Shown piece by piece: positions 39,379 through 49,438 of a stretch of 64,000 bases of DNA. Each line of letters opens with the position of its first letter. Within the stretch, counting starts at the first letter, position 1. This stretch comes from Heliorestis acidaminivorans (lineage in GTDB: Bacteria; Bacillota; Desulfitobacteriia; Heliobacteriales; Heliobacteriaceae), in contig NZ_WBXO01000004.1 of the NCBI RefSeq assembly GCF_008933955.1, positions 217,452 to 281,451 on the forward strand, read 5' to 3'. The notes beneath the pieces are model-generated. The model was not told where the DNA came from. It did not search any database and saw only the letters and a program-made list of their open reading frames with translations. The position numbers were made by a program, and so were the translations under genes.

Positions 39379-40563
39379 ATGGGACCAGTGCAAATTATAC
39401 AGATTAAAGAGCGGCAAAAAATTGCTGAGCTCGTTCAAGAAACAGGGTGCGATCCTGCTGGAACAGCCTTAATGGTTCCCAAAGCAGTGCACTATTTGAT
39501 ACGTATCTCTGATGTACCTGCGAAAGCCGCCAATCTATTAAAACAAGAAATGCTAGCTAAAGGCGGCGACTGTGCTGTATCGCGCTGTACTTGTTCCTTA
39601 GAAGTTGAGAAAACGACAGCTCTGCTCATGGGTACGGAGAAGCAATATAAAGCACTTTTGCAAAAGCTCAAAATGCAACCTTTTGGCTTAGTTCTTCTCG
39701 GTGAGGAAATTGCTAAAGCGATGAAGCAATATGAACAAAAGCGAGTTAGAAAGCTTTCCTGTCGGGGAAAAGAGATTAGCGTGGGAGAACGTAGTCTTAT
39801 CATGGCTATCTTGAATCTAACGCCCGATAGTTTTTCAGACGGAGGATCTTATAAAGACGTAAAAAAAGCACTAGAGAGAATGGAAGAAATGGTTACAGAA
39901 GGGGCAGACCTTATTGACATAGGTGCTGAGTCAACGCGACCAGGTGCAATACCGCTAACGGCAGAAGAAGAAATTGCTCGTTTACAGCCTTTTCTTCAGG
40001 AGCTAGTGAAGCACTGCCCTCTACCAATCTCCATTGATACCTACAAAAGCCAGGTTGCGCGTTACGCTCTAGAAGAAGGTGCCCATATTATCAATGATGT
40101 ATGGGGGTTGCGTTATGATCGAGAAATAGCTACTGTTGCCGCTCAATATGGTGCTCCTCTAATCCTTATGCATAATCAAAAAGAGAAAGTTTACCAAGAT
40201 CTAATGGCTAATATCCTTGCGAGTTTAGCAGAAAGCATCAATTGGGCTCAGTCTGCAGGGCTAGCTGAAGAAGCAATTATCATTGATCCCGGCATAGGAT
40301 TTGGCAAAACTTATGAACAGAACTTACAAGTCTTACAAAGCTTGCAGGAGCTTCGTGTTCTAGGCAAACCGATTTTGCTGGGAACATCACGAAAATCGGT
40401 CATCGGTAATACTTTAGATGTACCTATTGCAGAGCGCTTAGAAGGAACTTTAGCAACTTCCGTATACGGAATTATAGCTGGCGCAGATATTCTCCGCGTT
40501 CATGATGTACAAGCCCATGTAAGAGCGGCGAAAATGACGGACGTACTCGTCAGGAGGAATTAA
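39379..40563 (+). CDS. folP: Dihydropteroate synthase with N-terminal extension
   Basis: FolP joins p-aminobenzoate to dihydropterin pyrophosphate. The catalytic barrel starts near residue 138 with IMAILNLTPDSFSDGG and includes DIGAESTRPGA and DPGIGFGKT. The first roughly 130 residues are an extra domain with a CxC pair (SRCTCSLE), an extension I recall in several Clostridia and whose role is unknown. Total 394 aa, against about 280 for the barrel alone. folBK starts one base after its stop. Confidence 0.94.
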   Translation: MGPVQIIQIKERQKIAELVQETGCDPAGTALMVPKAVHYLIRISDVPAKAANLLKQEMLAKGGDCAVSRCTCSLEVEKTTALLMGTEKQYKALLQKLKMQPFGLVLLGEEIAKAMKQYEQKRVRKLSCRGKEISVGERSLIMAILNLTPDSFSDGGSYKDVKKALERMEEMVTEGADLIDIGAESTRPGAIPLTAEEEIARLQPFLQELVKHCPLPISIDTYKSQVARYALEEGAHIINDVWGLRYDREIATVAAQYGAPLILMHNQKEKVYQDLMANILASLAESINWAQSAGLAEEAIIIDPGIGFGKTYEQNLQVLQSLQELRVLGKPILLGTSRKSVIGNTLDVPIAERLEGTLATSVYGIIAGADILRVHDVQAHVRAAKMTDVLVRRN

Positions 40564-40564
40564 A

Positions 40565-41440
40565 ATGAATCAACAGAGGCAAAGTGATCGCATTTACTTA
40601 TCGGCTATGGACTTCTATGGCTATCATGGTGTACTTGAAGCTGAGCGTATCTTAGGACAGCCTTTTCAAGTCGATCTAACTTTAGAACTAGACTTACAGA
40701 GGGCTGGCTTACTGGATGATCTGAATGAAACTGTTAATTATGCTCAGATCTATGAACAAGTTCGACAGATCATGGAAGGAGAGCCAAGAGCACTGCTTGA
40801 AAAGGTAGCAGAAGAAATTGCAGAAGAAGTGTTAAAGAACTTTTCAAAAATCAAAGGCCTAACAGTGAAAGTGGCCAAGCAAAAAGCTCCGATTCCAGGT
40901 CACTTCCAAGCTATGGCTGTTGAAATATATCGTACTGTTACAAAGGCTTATATTGGCTTAGGTAGTAATCTAGGTAATAAAGAAGAGAACTTGCAGAAGG
41001 CTTTAGAATGTCTAAATGATGGACCCAGTCTGAGTTTACGAGACTATTCAGCCTTCTATTTAACGCAACCAGTGGGCTTTACCGAACAAGATGCTTTTCT
41101 CAATGCTGTTGCAGAAGTAGAAACGTGGCTCACGCCGGAAGAGTTACTGCGTTTTCTGCAGGAAATTGAAAATAAATTAGGTCGCCTCCGTAAAGAAAGA
41201 TGGGGTCCACGGACGCTAGATCTTGATTTACTTAACTATGGAAATGAAACTATCATAAGTGAAAAATTGATAGTACCTCATGAAAGAATGTACGAAAGAG
41301 CTTTTGTACTTGTACCTTTTCATGAAATAGCACCTCATTGGATTCATCCTAGTGGTCTAAGTACAAAACAATACTTGGAACAATTGGAAGATGAACAAGC
41401 TATAGTCTTGCAAGTACCGAAAGAGTCCATTACAATATAG
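40565..41440 (+). CDS. folBK: Bifunctional dihydroneopterin aldolase / HPPK (FolB-FolK fusion)
   Basis: Residues 1-122 are a dihydroneopterin aldolase (YLSAMDFYGYHGVLEAER). Residues 128-291 are 6-hydroxymethyl-dihydropterin pyrophosphokinase (YIGLGSNLGNKEENL, GPRTLDLDLL, PHERMYERAFVL). The fused protein makes the substrate of FolP, encoded directly upstream. FolB-FolK fusion is known in some Firmicutes; here the junction is a short linker (EIYRTVTK). Confidence 0.95.
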   Translation: MNQQRQSDRIYLSAMDFYGYHGVLEAERILGQPFQVDLTLELDLQRAGLLDDLNETVNYAQIYEQVRQIMEGEPRALLEKVAEEIAEEVLKNFSKIKGLTVKVAKQKAPIPGHFQAMAVEIYRTVTKAYIGLGSNLGNKEENLQKALECLNDGPSLSLRDYSAFYLTQPVGFTEQDAFLNAVAEVETWLTPEELLRFLQEIENKLGRLRKERWGPRTLDLDLLNYGNETIISEKLIVPHERMYERAFVLVPFHEIAPHWIHPSGLSTKQYLEQLEDEQAIVLQVPKESITI

Positions 41441-41467
41441 ATATTTGACATGACTTTCTGAAAAATC

Positions 41468-41490
41468 AACATCACTTCTGATGTTAATTT
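41468..41490 (+). terminator. Weak terminator after folBK
   Basis: AACATCA and TGATGTT with a CTTC loop, followed by AATTTT. The stem is short, so read-through into the panC leader is possible. Confidence 0.45.
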
Positions 41491-41505
41491 TATAAACGAT
41501 ACAAG

Positions 41506-41602
41506 TGTCCTGTTGGTAGCGTATGCCGCTTGGAGCCTTAGGGACCGAGACGGACAAGTAGGAAAGCAGGCCTTATTTCACTTTAGGTGAAGCCTCCTTT
41601 TT
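41506..41602 (+). promoter_or_regulatory. Structured leader with terminator before panC
   Basis: TGTCC (41506-41510) can pair with GGACA (41552-41556), enclosing two hairpins: GGTA/TGCC (41515-41527) and CTTGG/CCGAG (41529-41549). The latter has a CC-TTA-GG top and opposed AG/GA bases. A second structure, AGGC-N5-TTCAC with GTGAA-GCCT (41568-41595), is followed by CCTTTTT, a terminator, 52 bases before the panC start. Leader plus terminator upstream of a biosynthesis gene suggests attenuation or a riboswitch. The pan RNA motif known upstream of panB/C/D in Firmicutes is a candidate, not confirmed. Confidence 0.5.
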
Positions 41603-41653
41603 CTTGCCCTTGCCCTGTCTTTTTTTTGGTAGAAGAAGAAAGGAGGTTTTTTC

Positions 41654-42502
41654 GTGTTGCTTTTGACTACTCTTGCAGATATGAAAGCTTGGATTACGGC
41701 TCGTCGTAAAGAAGGGAAGAAAATTGGCCTCGTCCCTACGATGGGTTATCTTCATCAAGGCCATATGGCTCTTGTAACAAGTGCAAAAAGAGATTGCGAC
41801 GCTGTTGTGCTCTCCATTTTTGTTAATCCTCTTCAGTTTGGTCAGGGAGAAGACTATGAAGTATATCCTCGTGACCTAAAAAGGGATAGCCAATTAGCGC
41901 AAGAAGCTGGTGTTGATGTCATTTTTGCTCCCACTGTGCCAGAAATGTACCCTCGTGGAAAGCAGAAAACTTTTGTGGAAGTAGAAAAATTAACAGAGCG
42001 TTTATGCGGTGCAAGTCGACCTGGACACTTTAGAGGTGTTACTACTGTTGTCACTAAGTTGTTTAATATTATTACGCCTGATTATGCCTATTTCGGGCAA
42101 AAAGATGCCCAGCAAGTAGCTGTTATTAGACGCATGGCAGAGGATCTCAATATGAATGTACAGATCGAGGTCCTTCCTATTGTGCGAGAAGCTGATGGGC
42201 TAGCCTTATCTTCTCGTAATGTGTACTTGCTAGGAACAGAGAGGGAATCAGCCAGAGTACTTTATCAAGCTTTAGAAAAAGCTCAACAAGAAATTGCTCA
42301 AGGAGAAAAGGATGCATCGATGTTGCTTAAGGTAATGACAAGGATGATTGAGCAATGTGATAAAGCGAAGATAGACTATATAGAAATTGTAGATGCTTTT
42401 ACTATGGAACCAATACAAAAGCTAGAAGGGTCTTGTCTCATAGCTATGGCTGTATATATTGGAAAAACTCGCTTGATTGACAATGTCCTAGTGGAGGTGT
42501 AA
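41654..42502 (+). CDS. panC: Pantothenate synthetase
   Basis: PanC condenses pantoate and beta-alanine with ATP. The 282-aa protein shows [15 protein letters not shown] (HIGH-like site), [21 protein letters not shown] and LSSRN. GTG 41654 lies about 6 bases after AAAGGAGG. panD follows after 4 bases and supplies beta-alanine. panB is not in the window; coaX, the next enzyme in the pathway, is 5 kb downstream. Confidence 0.96.
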   Translation: MLLLTTLADMKAWITARRKEGKKIGLVPTMGYLHQGHMALVTSAKRDCDAVVLSIFVNPLQFGQGEDYEVYPRDLKRDSQLAQEAGVDVIFAPTVPEMYPRGKQKTFVEVEKLTERLCGASRPGHFRGVTTVVTKLFNIITPDYAYFGQKDAQQVAVIRRMAEDLNMNVQIEVLPIVREADGLALSSRNVYLLGTERESARVLYQALEKAQQEIAQGEKDASMLLKVMTRMIEQCDKAKIDYIEIVDAFTMEPIQKLEGSCLIAMAVYIGKTRLIDNVLVEV

Positions 42503-42506
42503 TAAC

Positions 42507-42896
42507 ATGTTTAGAACTATGCATAAGTCAAAAATTCACAGGGCTACGGTCACTGAAGCGAACCTTAATTATATGGGCTCCATTACTATTGATGAAGAAT
42601 TGATGGAGCTTGCTGATATATTAGAGAATGAAAAGGTTCAAGTCGTGAACAATAACAATGGCTCACGCTTTGAAACTTATGTAATTCCAGGTCCTGTAGG
42701 TTCTCGCGTTATATGTCTTAATGGTGCGGCGGCCCGGCTCGTTCAACCAGGAGACGAAGTGATTATCATTTCTTACGGTATATACACAGATGAAGAAGCA
42801 CGAAAACATAAGCCACGTGTGCTTTTTATGGATAAAGAGAATAATGTAATTGCTGAAGAAAATATAGAGCGTGCTGGTCAAGTAGGGCCACGTTAA
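42507..42896 (+). CDS. panD: Aspartate 1-decarboxylase
   Basis: PanD makes beta-alanine from aspartate with a pyruvoyl group formed by self-cleavage at Gly-Ser; the site is YMGSITID. The 129-aa proenzyme has the conserved NGAAARL segment. It is coupled to panC. Confidence 0.96.
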   Translation: MFRTMHKSKIHRATVTEANLNYMGSITIDEELMELADILENEKVQVVNNNNGSRFETYVIPGPVGSRVICLNGAAARLVQPGDEVIIISYGIYTDEEARKHKPRVLFMDKENNVIAEENIERAGQVGPR

Positions 42897-42925
42897 GTTG
42901 ATAAAAGTCGAAAAAAGGCCTTTTC

Positions 42926-42955
42926 TTGACAATAAGAAGTTGCCTAGGCTAGAAT
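42926..42955 (+). promoter_or_regulatory. Promoter of the nad operon
   Basis: A perfect TTGACA (42926-42931), an 18-base spacer and TAGAAT (42950-42955), about 65 bases before nadA. Confidence 0.7.
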
Positions 42956-43020
42956 TATCTTAACTTTGCCCTCTGGCAAATTGTTCCTAGCGAAGAGGGG
43001 AATGAAAGGGGTTAGGCCAA

Positions 43021-43956
43021 TTGAGTCCTCGAACGATAGATGCAGATAAATTTGCTTCCATGTCTCAAGCGATTCAGAAACTAAAAAAGGAACGCAATGC
43101 CGTTATATTAGCACATCTTTACCAGCGTCCTGAAATTCAAGATATCGCTGATTTTGTCGGGGATTCGTTGCAGTTATCTCAACAGGCGGCTCAAACGGAA
43201 GCCGATGTTATTGTTTTCTGTGGAGTTCATTTTATGGCCGAGAGTGCGGCTATTTTATCGCCACAGAAAATTGTCTTGCTACCTGAAGAAGATGCAGGCT
43301 GTCCTATGGCTGATATGGTGACAGCAACAGATCTGCAACGTCGTAAAGCGGAAATGGGAGACGTACAAGTAGTTGCCTATGTTAATACTTCGGCGGCGGT
43401 GAAAGCAGAAAGTGATATTTGCTGCACTTCATCGAACGCTGTAAAAGTCGTCTCATCGCTACCGCAAGATAAAAAGATTTTATTTATACCTGATCGTAAT
43501 CTTGGTGACTGGATCTCTCGCAAAACTGGTAGAGAGATGGTCATGTGGGATGGATATTGTAATACCCACGATCGGCTTACTGTAGAAGATGTAGAAAGAG
43601 CTAAATCTAAATATCCAGAAGCCCTATTCCTTGCACATCCCGAATGTCGACCTGAAGTTGTGGAACTAGCTGACTTTGTTGCTTCTACAACAGGATTGAT
43701 TAAATATGCTGTGCAATCAAAAGCTTCTTCTTTTATTATAGGTACAGAAGAAGGAATTCTTCATCAGCTTCGCAAAGAAGCTCCTGATAAGAACTTTTAC
43801 CTGGCCAGTCCTCAACTAATTTGCCCTAACATGAAGTTAACAAGTCTGGAGAAAGTTCTCTGGTCTCTAGAAGAGTTAGAACCAAGAATTACAGTAGAGC
43901 CAAAGGTTCGAGAAAAGGCTTTGTCTTCTTTGGAACAAATGCTGGCTTTAGCATAG
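43021..43956 (+). CDS. nadA: Quinolinate synthase
   Basis: NadA condenses iminoaspartate with dihydroxyacetone phosphate using a 4Fe-4S cluster. The 311-aa protein has [19 protein letters not shown] and the three likely cluster cysteines in [16 protein letters not shown] and CPNMK. It starts at TTG 43021 after AAAGGGG. nadB follows, supplying its substrate. Confidence 0.96.
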   Translation: MSPRTIDADKFASMSQAIQKLKKERNAVILAHLYQRPEIQDIADFVGDSLQLSQQAAQTEADVIVFCGVHFMAESAAILSPQKIVLLPEEDAGCPMADMVTATDLQRRKAEMGDVQVVAYVNTSAAVKAESDICCTSSNAVKVVSSLPQDKKILFIPDRNLGDWISRKTGREMVMWDGYCNTHDRLTVEDVERAKSKYPEALFLAHPECRPEVVELADFVASTTGLIKYAVQSKASSFIIGTEEGILHQLRKEAPDKNFYLASPQLICPNMKLTSLEKVLWSLEELEPRITVEPKVREKALSSLEQMLALA

Positions 43957-43985
43957 GCTTCTCCAGGAGAAAGAGATCTTTTTTT

Positions 43986-44019
43986 GCAACAGCTACTGGT
44001 ATGAGCCAGTGGCTGTTGC
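43986..44019 (+). other. Hairpin between nadA and nadB
   Basis: GCAACAGC (43986-43993) pairs with GCTGTTGC (44012-44019); the inner ACTGG/CCAGT also pairs. No T run follows, so it is more likely an mRNA-processing or stability element than a terminator. Confidence 0.6.
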
Positions 44020-44040
44020 TGTATTAAGGAGGCTTATGCC

Positions 44041-45642
44041 GTGACTTCGAGATATCTAGTAGAGTTTGACCATTCTAAATTGACAGCTTATGAGACCGAT
44101 TTTTTGATTGTTGGAAGCGGCATTGCCGGTTTATATACAGCCTTAAAGGCAGTTGCTTATGGTCGAGTTACCATCTTAACGAAACGAAAAGTCTCAGACT
44201 CTAATACTCAATTAGCGCAGGGAGGCATCGCGGCGGCTATAGGCCGCCGTGACTCTCCTACATTACATCTACAGGATACTTTAACAGCTGGAGCTGGTTT
44301 AAACGATATTTCTGCTGTTAAAGTTATGGTCAGTGAGGGGCCCGGAAGAGTCGAAGAATTGATTCAAATGGGGACTCAATTTGATACAGTTGAAGGGGCG
44401 CTAGCTCTTACGCGTGAAGGAGCTCATTCAAGACGGCGCATACTCCATGCTAGTGGTGATGCTACAGGAGAAGAAATTCGTCGCTCTTTACTTGATCAAT
44501 GTCGCAAACATAAAGATATTAATATTTTAGAAGATACACAGGTTTCTGATATTTTGCTAAATCGTCAAGGGCAATGTTTTGGCGTTGTAGCTTGGCATGC
44601 TGAGAAAGGTTTGCATAGCTTTTACTCTGCTGTTACCGTTTTGGCTACTGGAGGAAACGGTCAATTATATAAATACTCTACCAATCCAGAAGTCACAACA
44701 GGTGATGGCATAGCTGCCGCTTTTAGAGCTGGAGCAGAATTGATGGATCTAGAATTTATTCAGTTTCATCCTACTGCTCTGACTAAAGAAGGCATTCCTC
44801 CTTTTTTGATTTCCGAAGCAGTTCGAGGTGAAGGGGCGCAACTGTTAAATAGTGAAGGCATACGGTTTATGCCCAAATATCACCAACTAGCAGAGCTAGC
44901 TCCACGAGATGTAGTGGCTTTAGCAATCTGGAAAGAAATGATGAATACAGGAGCTCCATCGGTCTTTTTAGATTTATCCACTATAAAGTCTAACGATTTT
45001 GCATCCCGTTTTCCTGTTATTTATAAGACTTGCCGTTCCTTTGGCATAAATGTACCGGAAGAAAAAATACCTGTAGCTCCAGCGGCCCACTATCTGATGG
45101 GTGGTGTTCGTACCGATATTAATGGACGTACGAACATAGCGAGGCTTTTTGCTTGTGGAGAAGCGGCTTGTAATGGTGTACATGGAGCCAATCGATTGGC
45201 CTCAAATTCTTTGTTAGAAGGGCTAGTTTTTGGGAGTCATATCGTAGAAGCGGCACGTCCTTGGCTTAAAGAAAAACCTGATTATTGCTTAGAAACTCTT
45301 TCCACAGGTAGTGCTATTTACGATACCTTACCGACGGGAGAAGCTCCTTGGGAAGCAGATGAAGTGGCCCAAAGGATACAAAAAGTTATGTGGGAGTCAG
45401 TCGGTCTTTGGCGATCTAGCGATACTTTAGAGAAAGCAGCTCAAGAACTTGAAATAGTTGACCTACAGCAAGCAAGTCGAGGTAACGTTTCAAGAGCCTT
45501 TGAAGCGGCTAATATGTTACTATTAGGTAAGCTAACAGTACGAGCCGCAGAGTTACGCAAGGAGAGTCGAGGTGGACATTACCGCGTCGATGAACCGGAG
45601 AGTAAAAGTCTCTGGTTAAGGCATATCGTACAGGTACTGTAA
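44041..45642 (+). CDS. nadB: L-aspartate oxidase
   Basis: NadB oxidises aspartate to iminoaspartate with FAD. The 533-aa protein has the FAD motif FLIVGSGIAGLYTALKA, the QLAQGGIAAA segment, GEGAQLLN and HGANRLASNSLLEGLVFG. GTG 44041 follows AAGGAGG. An anaerobe would use fumarate or another acceptor in place of oxygen. Confidence 0.96.
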   Translation: MTSRYLVEFDHSKLTAYETDFLIVGSGIAGLYTALKAVAYGRVTILTKRKVSDSNTQLAQGGIAAAIGRRDSPTLHLQDTLTAGAGLNDISAVKVMVSEGPGRVEELIQMGTQFDTVEGALALTREGAHSRRRILHASGDATGEEIRRSLLDQCRKHKDINILEDTQVSDILLNRQGQCFGVVAWHAEKGLHSFYSAVTVLATGGNGQLYKYSTNPEVTTGDGIAAAFRAGAELMDLEFIQFHPTALTKEGIPPFLISEAVRGEGAQLLNSEGIRFMPKYHQLAELAPRDVVALAIWKEMMNTGAPSVFLDLSTIKSNDFASRFPVIYKTCRSFGINVPEEKIPVAPAAHYLMGGVRTDINGRTNIARLFACGEAACNGVHGANRLASNSLLEGLVFGSHIVEAARPWLKEKPDYCLETLSTGSAIYDTLPTGEAPWEADEVAQRIQKVMWESVGLWRSSDTLEKAAQELEIVDLQQASRGNVSRAFEAANMLLLGKLTVRAAELRKESRGGHYRVDEPESKSLWLRHIVQVL

Positions 45643-45676
45643 TGATTGGATGCCTCAAGAAAAGGAGTTGACCATA

Positions 45677-46564
45677 ATGGGCCTTTTTGGGTCAGAAGTT
45701 CGTGAACTTGTTTCTCGGGCTCTACGGGAAGATATAGGCTATGGAGACTTAACAACATCAAGCCTCCTGCCGCCTCATGTAAAGACAAAAGCTTTTATTC
45801 ACGTAAAAGAAGAAGGTGTCATTGCGGGCTTAGAAGTAGCAAGAGAAGTTTTTGCTACACTTGATCCTTCTGTAGTTTTTGAAGCCAAAATAGAAGAGGG
45901 AGAAAAGGTAAATTCTGGCGACATTATTGCCGAAATTACAGGACCTGCTCGTTCGATCTTAATGGCCGAAAGAGTTGCTTTGAATTTTTTACAACATCTT
46001 TCCGGGATTGCCACCAAAACAGCTCGTTGTGTAGAAAAGATAACTTATTATCAGGCTCGCATTGTAGATACACGCAAAACAACGCCTGGTTTGCGTGTCT
46101 TAGAAAAACATGCTGTGCGAGTTGGTGGAGGCAAGAATCATCGTTTTGGTTTGTTTGATGGTGCCATGTTGAAAGATAACCATATTCGTCTAGCTGGTGG
46201 AATTCAACAAGCAGTAAGCCAAGCTCGACAAACTATTCCTCATACGGTGAAAATTGAAGTAGAAGTGGAAGATCTTTCCGCAGTCACAGAAGCACTAGAA
46301 GCCAAAGCTGATATTATTATGCTTGATAATATGCCTCTAGATATGATGAAAGAAGCAGTTAGATTAATTAATGGAAAAGCTATTATAGAAGCTTCAGGTA
46401 GTATTACGGAAGACAATATTGTAGAAGTAGCCAAAACAGGAGTGCACTATATTTCCATGGGTGCTCTTACTCATACTGTGAAAGCCCTAGATATTAGTCT
46501 TGATGTGGAAAGGGTAAAGAAAGGGAGCGACCATGGCCAAGCAGGAAATCCTGAAAGCTCTTAA
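45677..46564 (+). CDS. nadC: Nicotinate-nucleotide pyrophosphorylase (carboxylating)
   Basis: NadC converts quinolinate and PRPP to nicotinate mononucleotide. It has the signature DTRKTTPGLRVLEKHAVRVGGG and GLFDGAMLKDNH. ATG 45677 follows AAAGGAG and gives 295 aa. Its last codons overlap birA by 32 bases. Confidence 0.96.
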   Translation: MGLFGSEVRELVSRALREDIGYGDLTTSSLLPPHVKTKAFIHVKEEGVIAGLEVAREVFATLDPSVVFEAKIEEGEKVNSGDIIAEITGPARSILMAERVALNFLQHLSGIATKTARCVEKITYYQARIVDTRKTTPGLRVLEKHAVRVGGGKNHRFGLFDGAMLKDNHIRLAGGIQQAVSQARQTIPHTVKIEVEVEDLSAVTEALEAKADIIMLDNMPLDMMKEAVRLINGKAIIEASGSITEDNIVEVAKTGVHYISMGALTHTVKALDISLDVERVKKGSDHGQAGNPESS

Positions 46565-47534
46565 AGAAGCGTCAGACTATATCTCCGGTGAAGATATAAG
46601 TCGTGCTCTAGGCATGACTCGCTCCGCCGTCTGGAAGCATATTCGTACGTTACGACAAGAAGGGTACGATATTGAGGCTCATACTAGAATGGGCTATAAG
46701 TTGCGCACCTTGTCTAACTATCTATTGCCTGAGGAAGTTCTATCTGTTCTAGAGACGAAAAAATTTGGACGAAATTATATTTATTATCACAGTATAAATT
46801 CTAGCAACGAAAAGGCAAAAGAATTTGCTCGAGAAGGCGCTGAAGAAGGCACTGTTGTGCTGGCAGAAGAACAGCAAGCAGGCAAAGGCCGTCTAGGTCG
46901 AACTTGGCATTCACCTCTGGGATTAGGTCTTTATCTTTCGATTATTTTAAGACCTTCCATACCTCTGGCCTTGACGCCACAGATAACTTTACTAACAGCC
47001 TTAAGTATTGCTAAGACTATTGAAAAAATGACTAGTCTAGGCCCTGCTATTAAGTGGCCTAATGATATTCTCTTAGATGGAAAAAAAGTATGTGGCATTC
47101 TAACGGAATTAAGTGCCGAAATGGATGGAGTCAAACATATCGTTGTTGGAATTGGTCTGAATCTAAATCAAGAAGCTACTGACTTCCCAACTGCCGTTAC
47201 TTCCCAGGCGAGTTCTGTAAGTATGCAGGCTGGCGAAAAAGTGGATAGATTAGCTTTTTTTAATAAACTCTTGATGCAATTAGAAGATGACTATGAACAT
47301 TGGCTAGAGCAAGGTTTTTCCGCTATACGACAGCAGTGGTTAGATAGAGCTGTTGGCTTAGGTGATACTGTTCGTGTTATTGCTGGTTCTGCTCAGTGGC
47401 AGGGTCGTATGGAAGGAATCGATGATATGGGAGCATTGCTCGTGAGAAATAAAGCTGGAGAAATTCAACAGCTTATGAGTGGTGAAGTTACCTTGCGTCC
47501 GGAAGGAAGAGAAGATTATGATTTTGGCCATTGA
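46533..47534 (+). CDS. birA: Biotin operon repressor / biotin-protein ligase
   Basis: The 333-aa protein has an N-terminal winged helix (SGEDISRALGMTRSAVWKHI) and the ligase core with EQQAGKGRLGRTWHSP and KWPNDILLDGKKVCGIL, so it can both biotinylate carrier proteins and repress biotin genes. It overlaps nadC by 32 bases and coaX by 17, tying biotin, NAD and CoA genes into one transcript. Confidence 0.96.
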   Translation: MAKQEILKALKEASDYISGEDISRALGMTRSAVWKHIRTLRQEGYDIEAHTRMGYKLRTLSNYLLPEEVLSVLETKKFGRNYIYYHSINSSNEKAKEFAREGAEEGTVVLAEEQQAGKGRLGRTWHSPLGLGLYLSIILRPSIPLALTPQITLLTALSIAKTIEKMTSLGPAIKWPNDILLDGKKVCGILTELSAEMDGVKHIVVGIGLNLNQEATDFPTAVTSQASSVSMQAGEKVDRLAFFNKLLMQLEDDYEHWLEQGFSAIRQQWLDRAVGLGDTVRVIAGSAQWQGRMEGIDDMGALLVRNKAGEIQQLMSGEVTLRPEGREDYDFGH

Positions 47535-48300
47535 TGTTGGAAATAGTCATATCCTACTGGGCCTTTTCACCTTAAAGCCGAAAGCAGAATTGCTTCATCA
47601 TTGGAAGCTTTCTACCGATCCATCTCGAACTGCTGATGAATATGCTATTCAATTGCGCAATCTTTTTCGCTTTGCCGAGCTAGATTATCGTGCTGTAACA
47701 GGCATGGTCATGTCTTCTGTTGTGCCACCTTTGATGCCTACTCTAGAGAGAATGTGTCAAAGCTATTTTCGTCTCAAACCTCTCGTTATAGGACCTGGTG
47801 TTTCTACAGGTATGAATATTCGCATGGAAAATCCTAAAGAAGTAGGTGCAGACCGAATTGTCAATGCTGTCTCAGCCTACGAACGTTATGGAGGACCTTT
47901 AATTGTTGTCGACTTTGGTACGGCCATGACTTTTTGTGCCATATCAGAAGAAGGCGACTATCTCGGTGGAGCTATCGCTCCAGGTCTGATGATTTCTACA
48001 GAAGCACTTTTTGCCAGAGCATCGAAGCTACCACGCATAGAATTAACTAAGCCAGCAAAGGTCATAGGTAAAAATACAGTTCAAGGTATGCAGTCAGGTA
48101 TTTTGTATGGTTTTGCCGGTCAGATTGATGGCGTCGTGAGTGAGATGAAAAAAGAATTAGGCGAGAAGACGCGTGTTATTGCAACTGGTGAAACGGCTGA
48201 ATTAATCGCACCTGAAACAGAGCATATTGACATGGTCGATCCCTTTCTAACTCTTCAAGGCTTACGCATTATCTATCAAAGAACCTTGCAGGAGGACTAG
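47518..48300 (+). CDS. coaX: Type III pantothenate kinase
   Basis: CoaX starts CoA synthesis from pantothenate. ATG 47518 after GGAAGGAAGAG gives 260 aa with LAIDVGNSH, GADRIVNAVSAY and VDFGTAMTF. It overlaps birA. Together with panC and panD this region covers consecutive CoA steps. Confidence 0.96.
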   Translation: MILAIDVGNSHILLGLFTLKPKAELLHHWKLSTDPSRTADEYAIQLRNLFRFAELDYRAVTGMVMSSVVPPLMPTLERMCQSYFRLKPLVIGPGVSTGMNIRMENPKEVGADRIVNAVSAYERYGGPLIVVDFGTAMTFCAISEEGDYLGGAIAPGLMISTEALFARASKLPRIELTKPAKVIGKNTVQGMQSGILYGFAGQIDGVVSEMKKELGEKTRVIATGETAELIAPETEHIDMVDPFLTLQGLRIIYQRTLQED

Positions 48301-48305
48301 ACCTT

Positions 48306-49319
48306 TTGTCTGCAAAAGATTTTTCGCAACTAATCAAGAACCTAAAACCGCTACAAATTGGTGATTATAAAATTGCCTCACCCTTTGTTGCCGCACCTAT
48401 GGCCGGTGTTACGGACAAATCTTTTCGTTCCGTTTTAAGAGATCATGGATGTCCCCTTCTCTATACGGAGATGATTTCTGACAAAGCATTAACTTATGGC
48501 AATACAAATACTTTAGAATTGCTAGATATTTCAGGGGAAAGTAGACCAATTGTTGTACAAATCTTTGGTTCTGAACCTGACGTTATGGCCAAAGCGGCAG
48601 TCCTAGTTGAAGAAAAGGGAGCTTCTATCATCGACATCAATATGGGTTGTCCAGCTCCTAAGATTGTGCGCAATCAAGAAGGTTCTTGTTTGCTTAAAAT
48701 GCCTGAAAGGGCCGTAGAAATTGCTAGGCAAGTAGTACAAGCTGTACAAGTGCCAGTAACAGTTAAGATGCGTATTGGTTGGTCTCCAGAAGAAATTGTA
48801 GTACCAGAACTACCTCAACGCTTAGAAGCTGTTGGTGTGCAAGCTATTACTTTGCATGGTCGTACGAGAGACATGTTCTATTCAGGAAAAGCTAATTGGT
48901 CAATGATTAAGCAAACAGCTCAAGCGCTAAGTATACCTCTAATTGGGAACGGTGACGTCTGGGAGCCTGAAGATGCTTTACGTATGCTTGAAGAGACAGG
49001 CTGTTCTGCTGTCATGATCGCTCGAGGTGCTATGGGCAATCCCTGGATCTTTTCACGACTAATTGGTTGGACTAAGACAGGTCAATTGGCACCACCACCT
49101 ACAGCGAGAGAAAGAATTGAGCAAGGCCTAATTCATCTAGAGCGGATCGTAGCGCAAAAAGGAGAATATCGTGGCGTACGAGAGATGCGAAGTCATCTGG
49201 CCTGGTACTTAAAAGGTCTAAAAGGTGCTTCCAAAGTGCGTGGAGATATCAATCGAGCGCCGGACTATAATACGGTCATTGCTTTGCTAACAGAGGCTAT
49301 GGAGCGTCTTAAGCAGTAA
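48306..49319 (+). CDS. dusB: tRNA-dihydrouridine synthase
   Basis: The FMN barrel has APMAGVTDKSFR, the catalytic cysteine in NMGCPAPKIVRN and RGAMGNPWIF, in 337 aa. TTG 48306 follows GGAGG at 10 bases. dusB next to coaX is a common Firmicute order, and greA-lysS usually follow; here they are 12 kb away. It is convergent with bchX. Confidence 0.95.
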   Translation: MSAKDFSQLIKNLKPLQIGDYKIASPFVAAPMAGVTDKSFRSVLRDHGCPLLYTEMISDKALTYGNTNTLELLDISGESRPIVVQIFGSEPDVMAKAAVLVEEKGASIIDINMGCPAPKIVRNQEGSCLLKMPERAVEIARQVVQAVQVPVTVKMRIGWSPEEIVVPELPQRLEAVGVQAITLHGRTRDMFYSGKANWSMIKQTAQALSIPLIGNGDVWEPEDALRMLEETGCSAVMIARGAMGNPWIFSRLIGWTKTGQLAPPPTARERIEQGLIHLERIVAQKGEYRGVREMRSHLAWYLKGLKGASKVRGDINRAPDYNTVIALLTEAMERLKQ

Positions 49320-49380
49320 AAGCTAAGATACTAACTTAAACAACTAACCTTTCCTAATCAGCAGAAAAGTTAAGAAAAAT

Positions 49381-49426
49381 AAAAAGAACTGCTTGTCTTT
49401 GTCAACAAGCAGTTCTTTTTATTTTT
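49381..49426. terminator. Bidirectional terminator between dusB and bchX
   Basis: Perfect 16-base arms (49381-49396 and 49405-49420) start with AAAAA and end with TTTTT, so they terminate both convergent transcripts. Confidence 0.93.
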
Positions 49427-49438
49427 CTGTTTATACTT

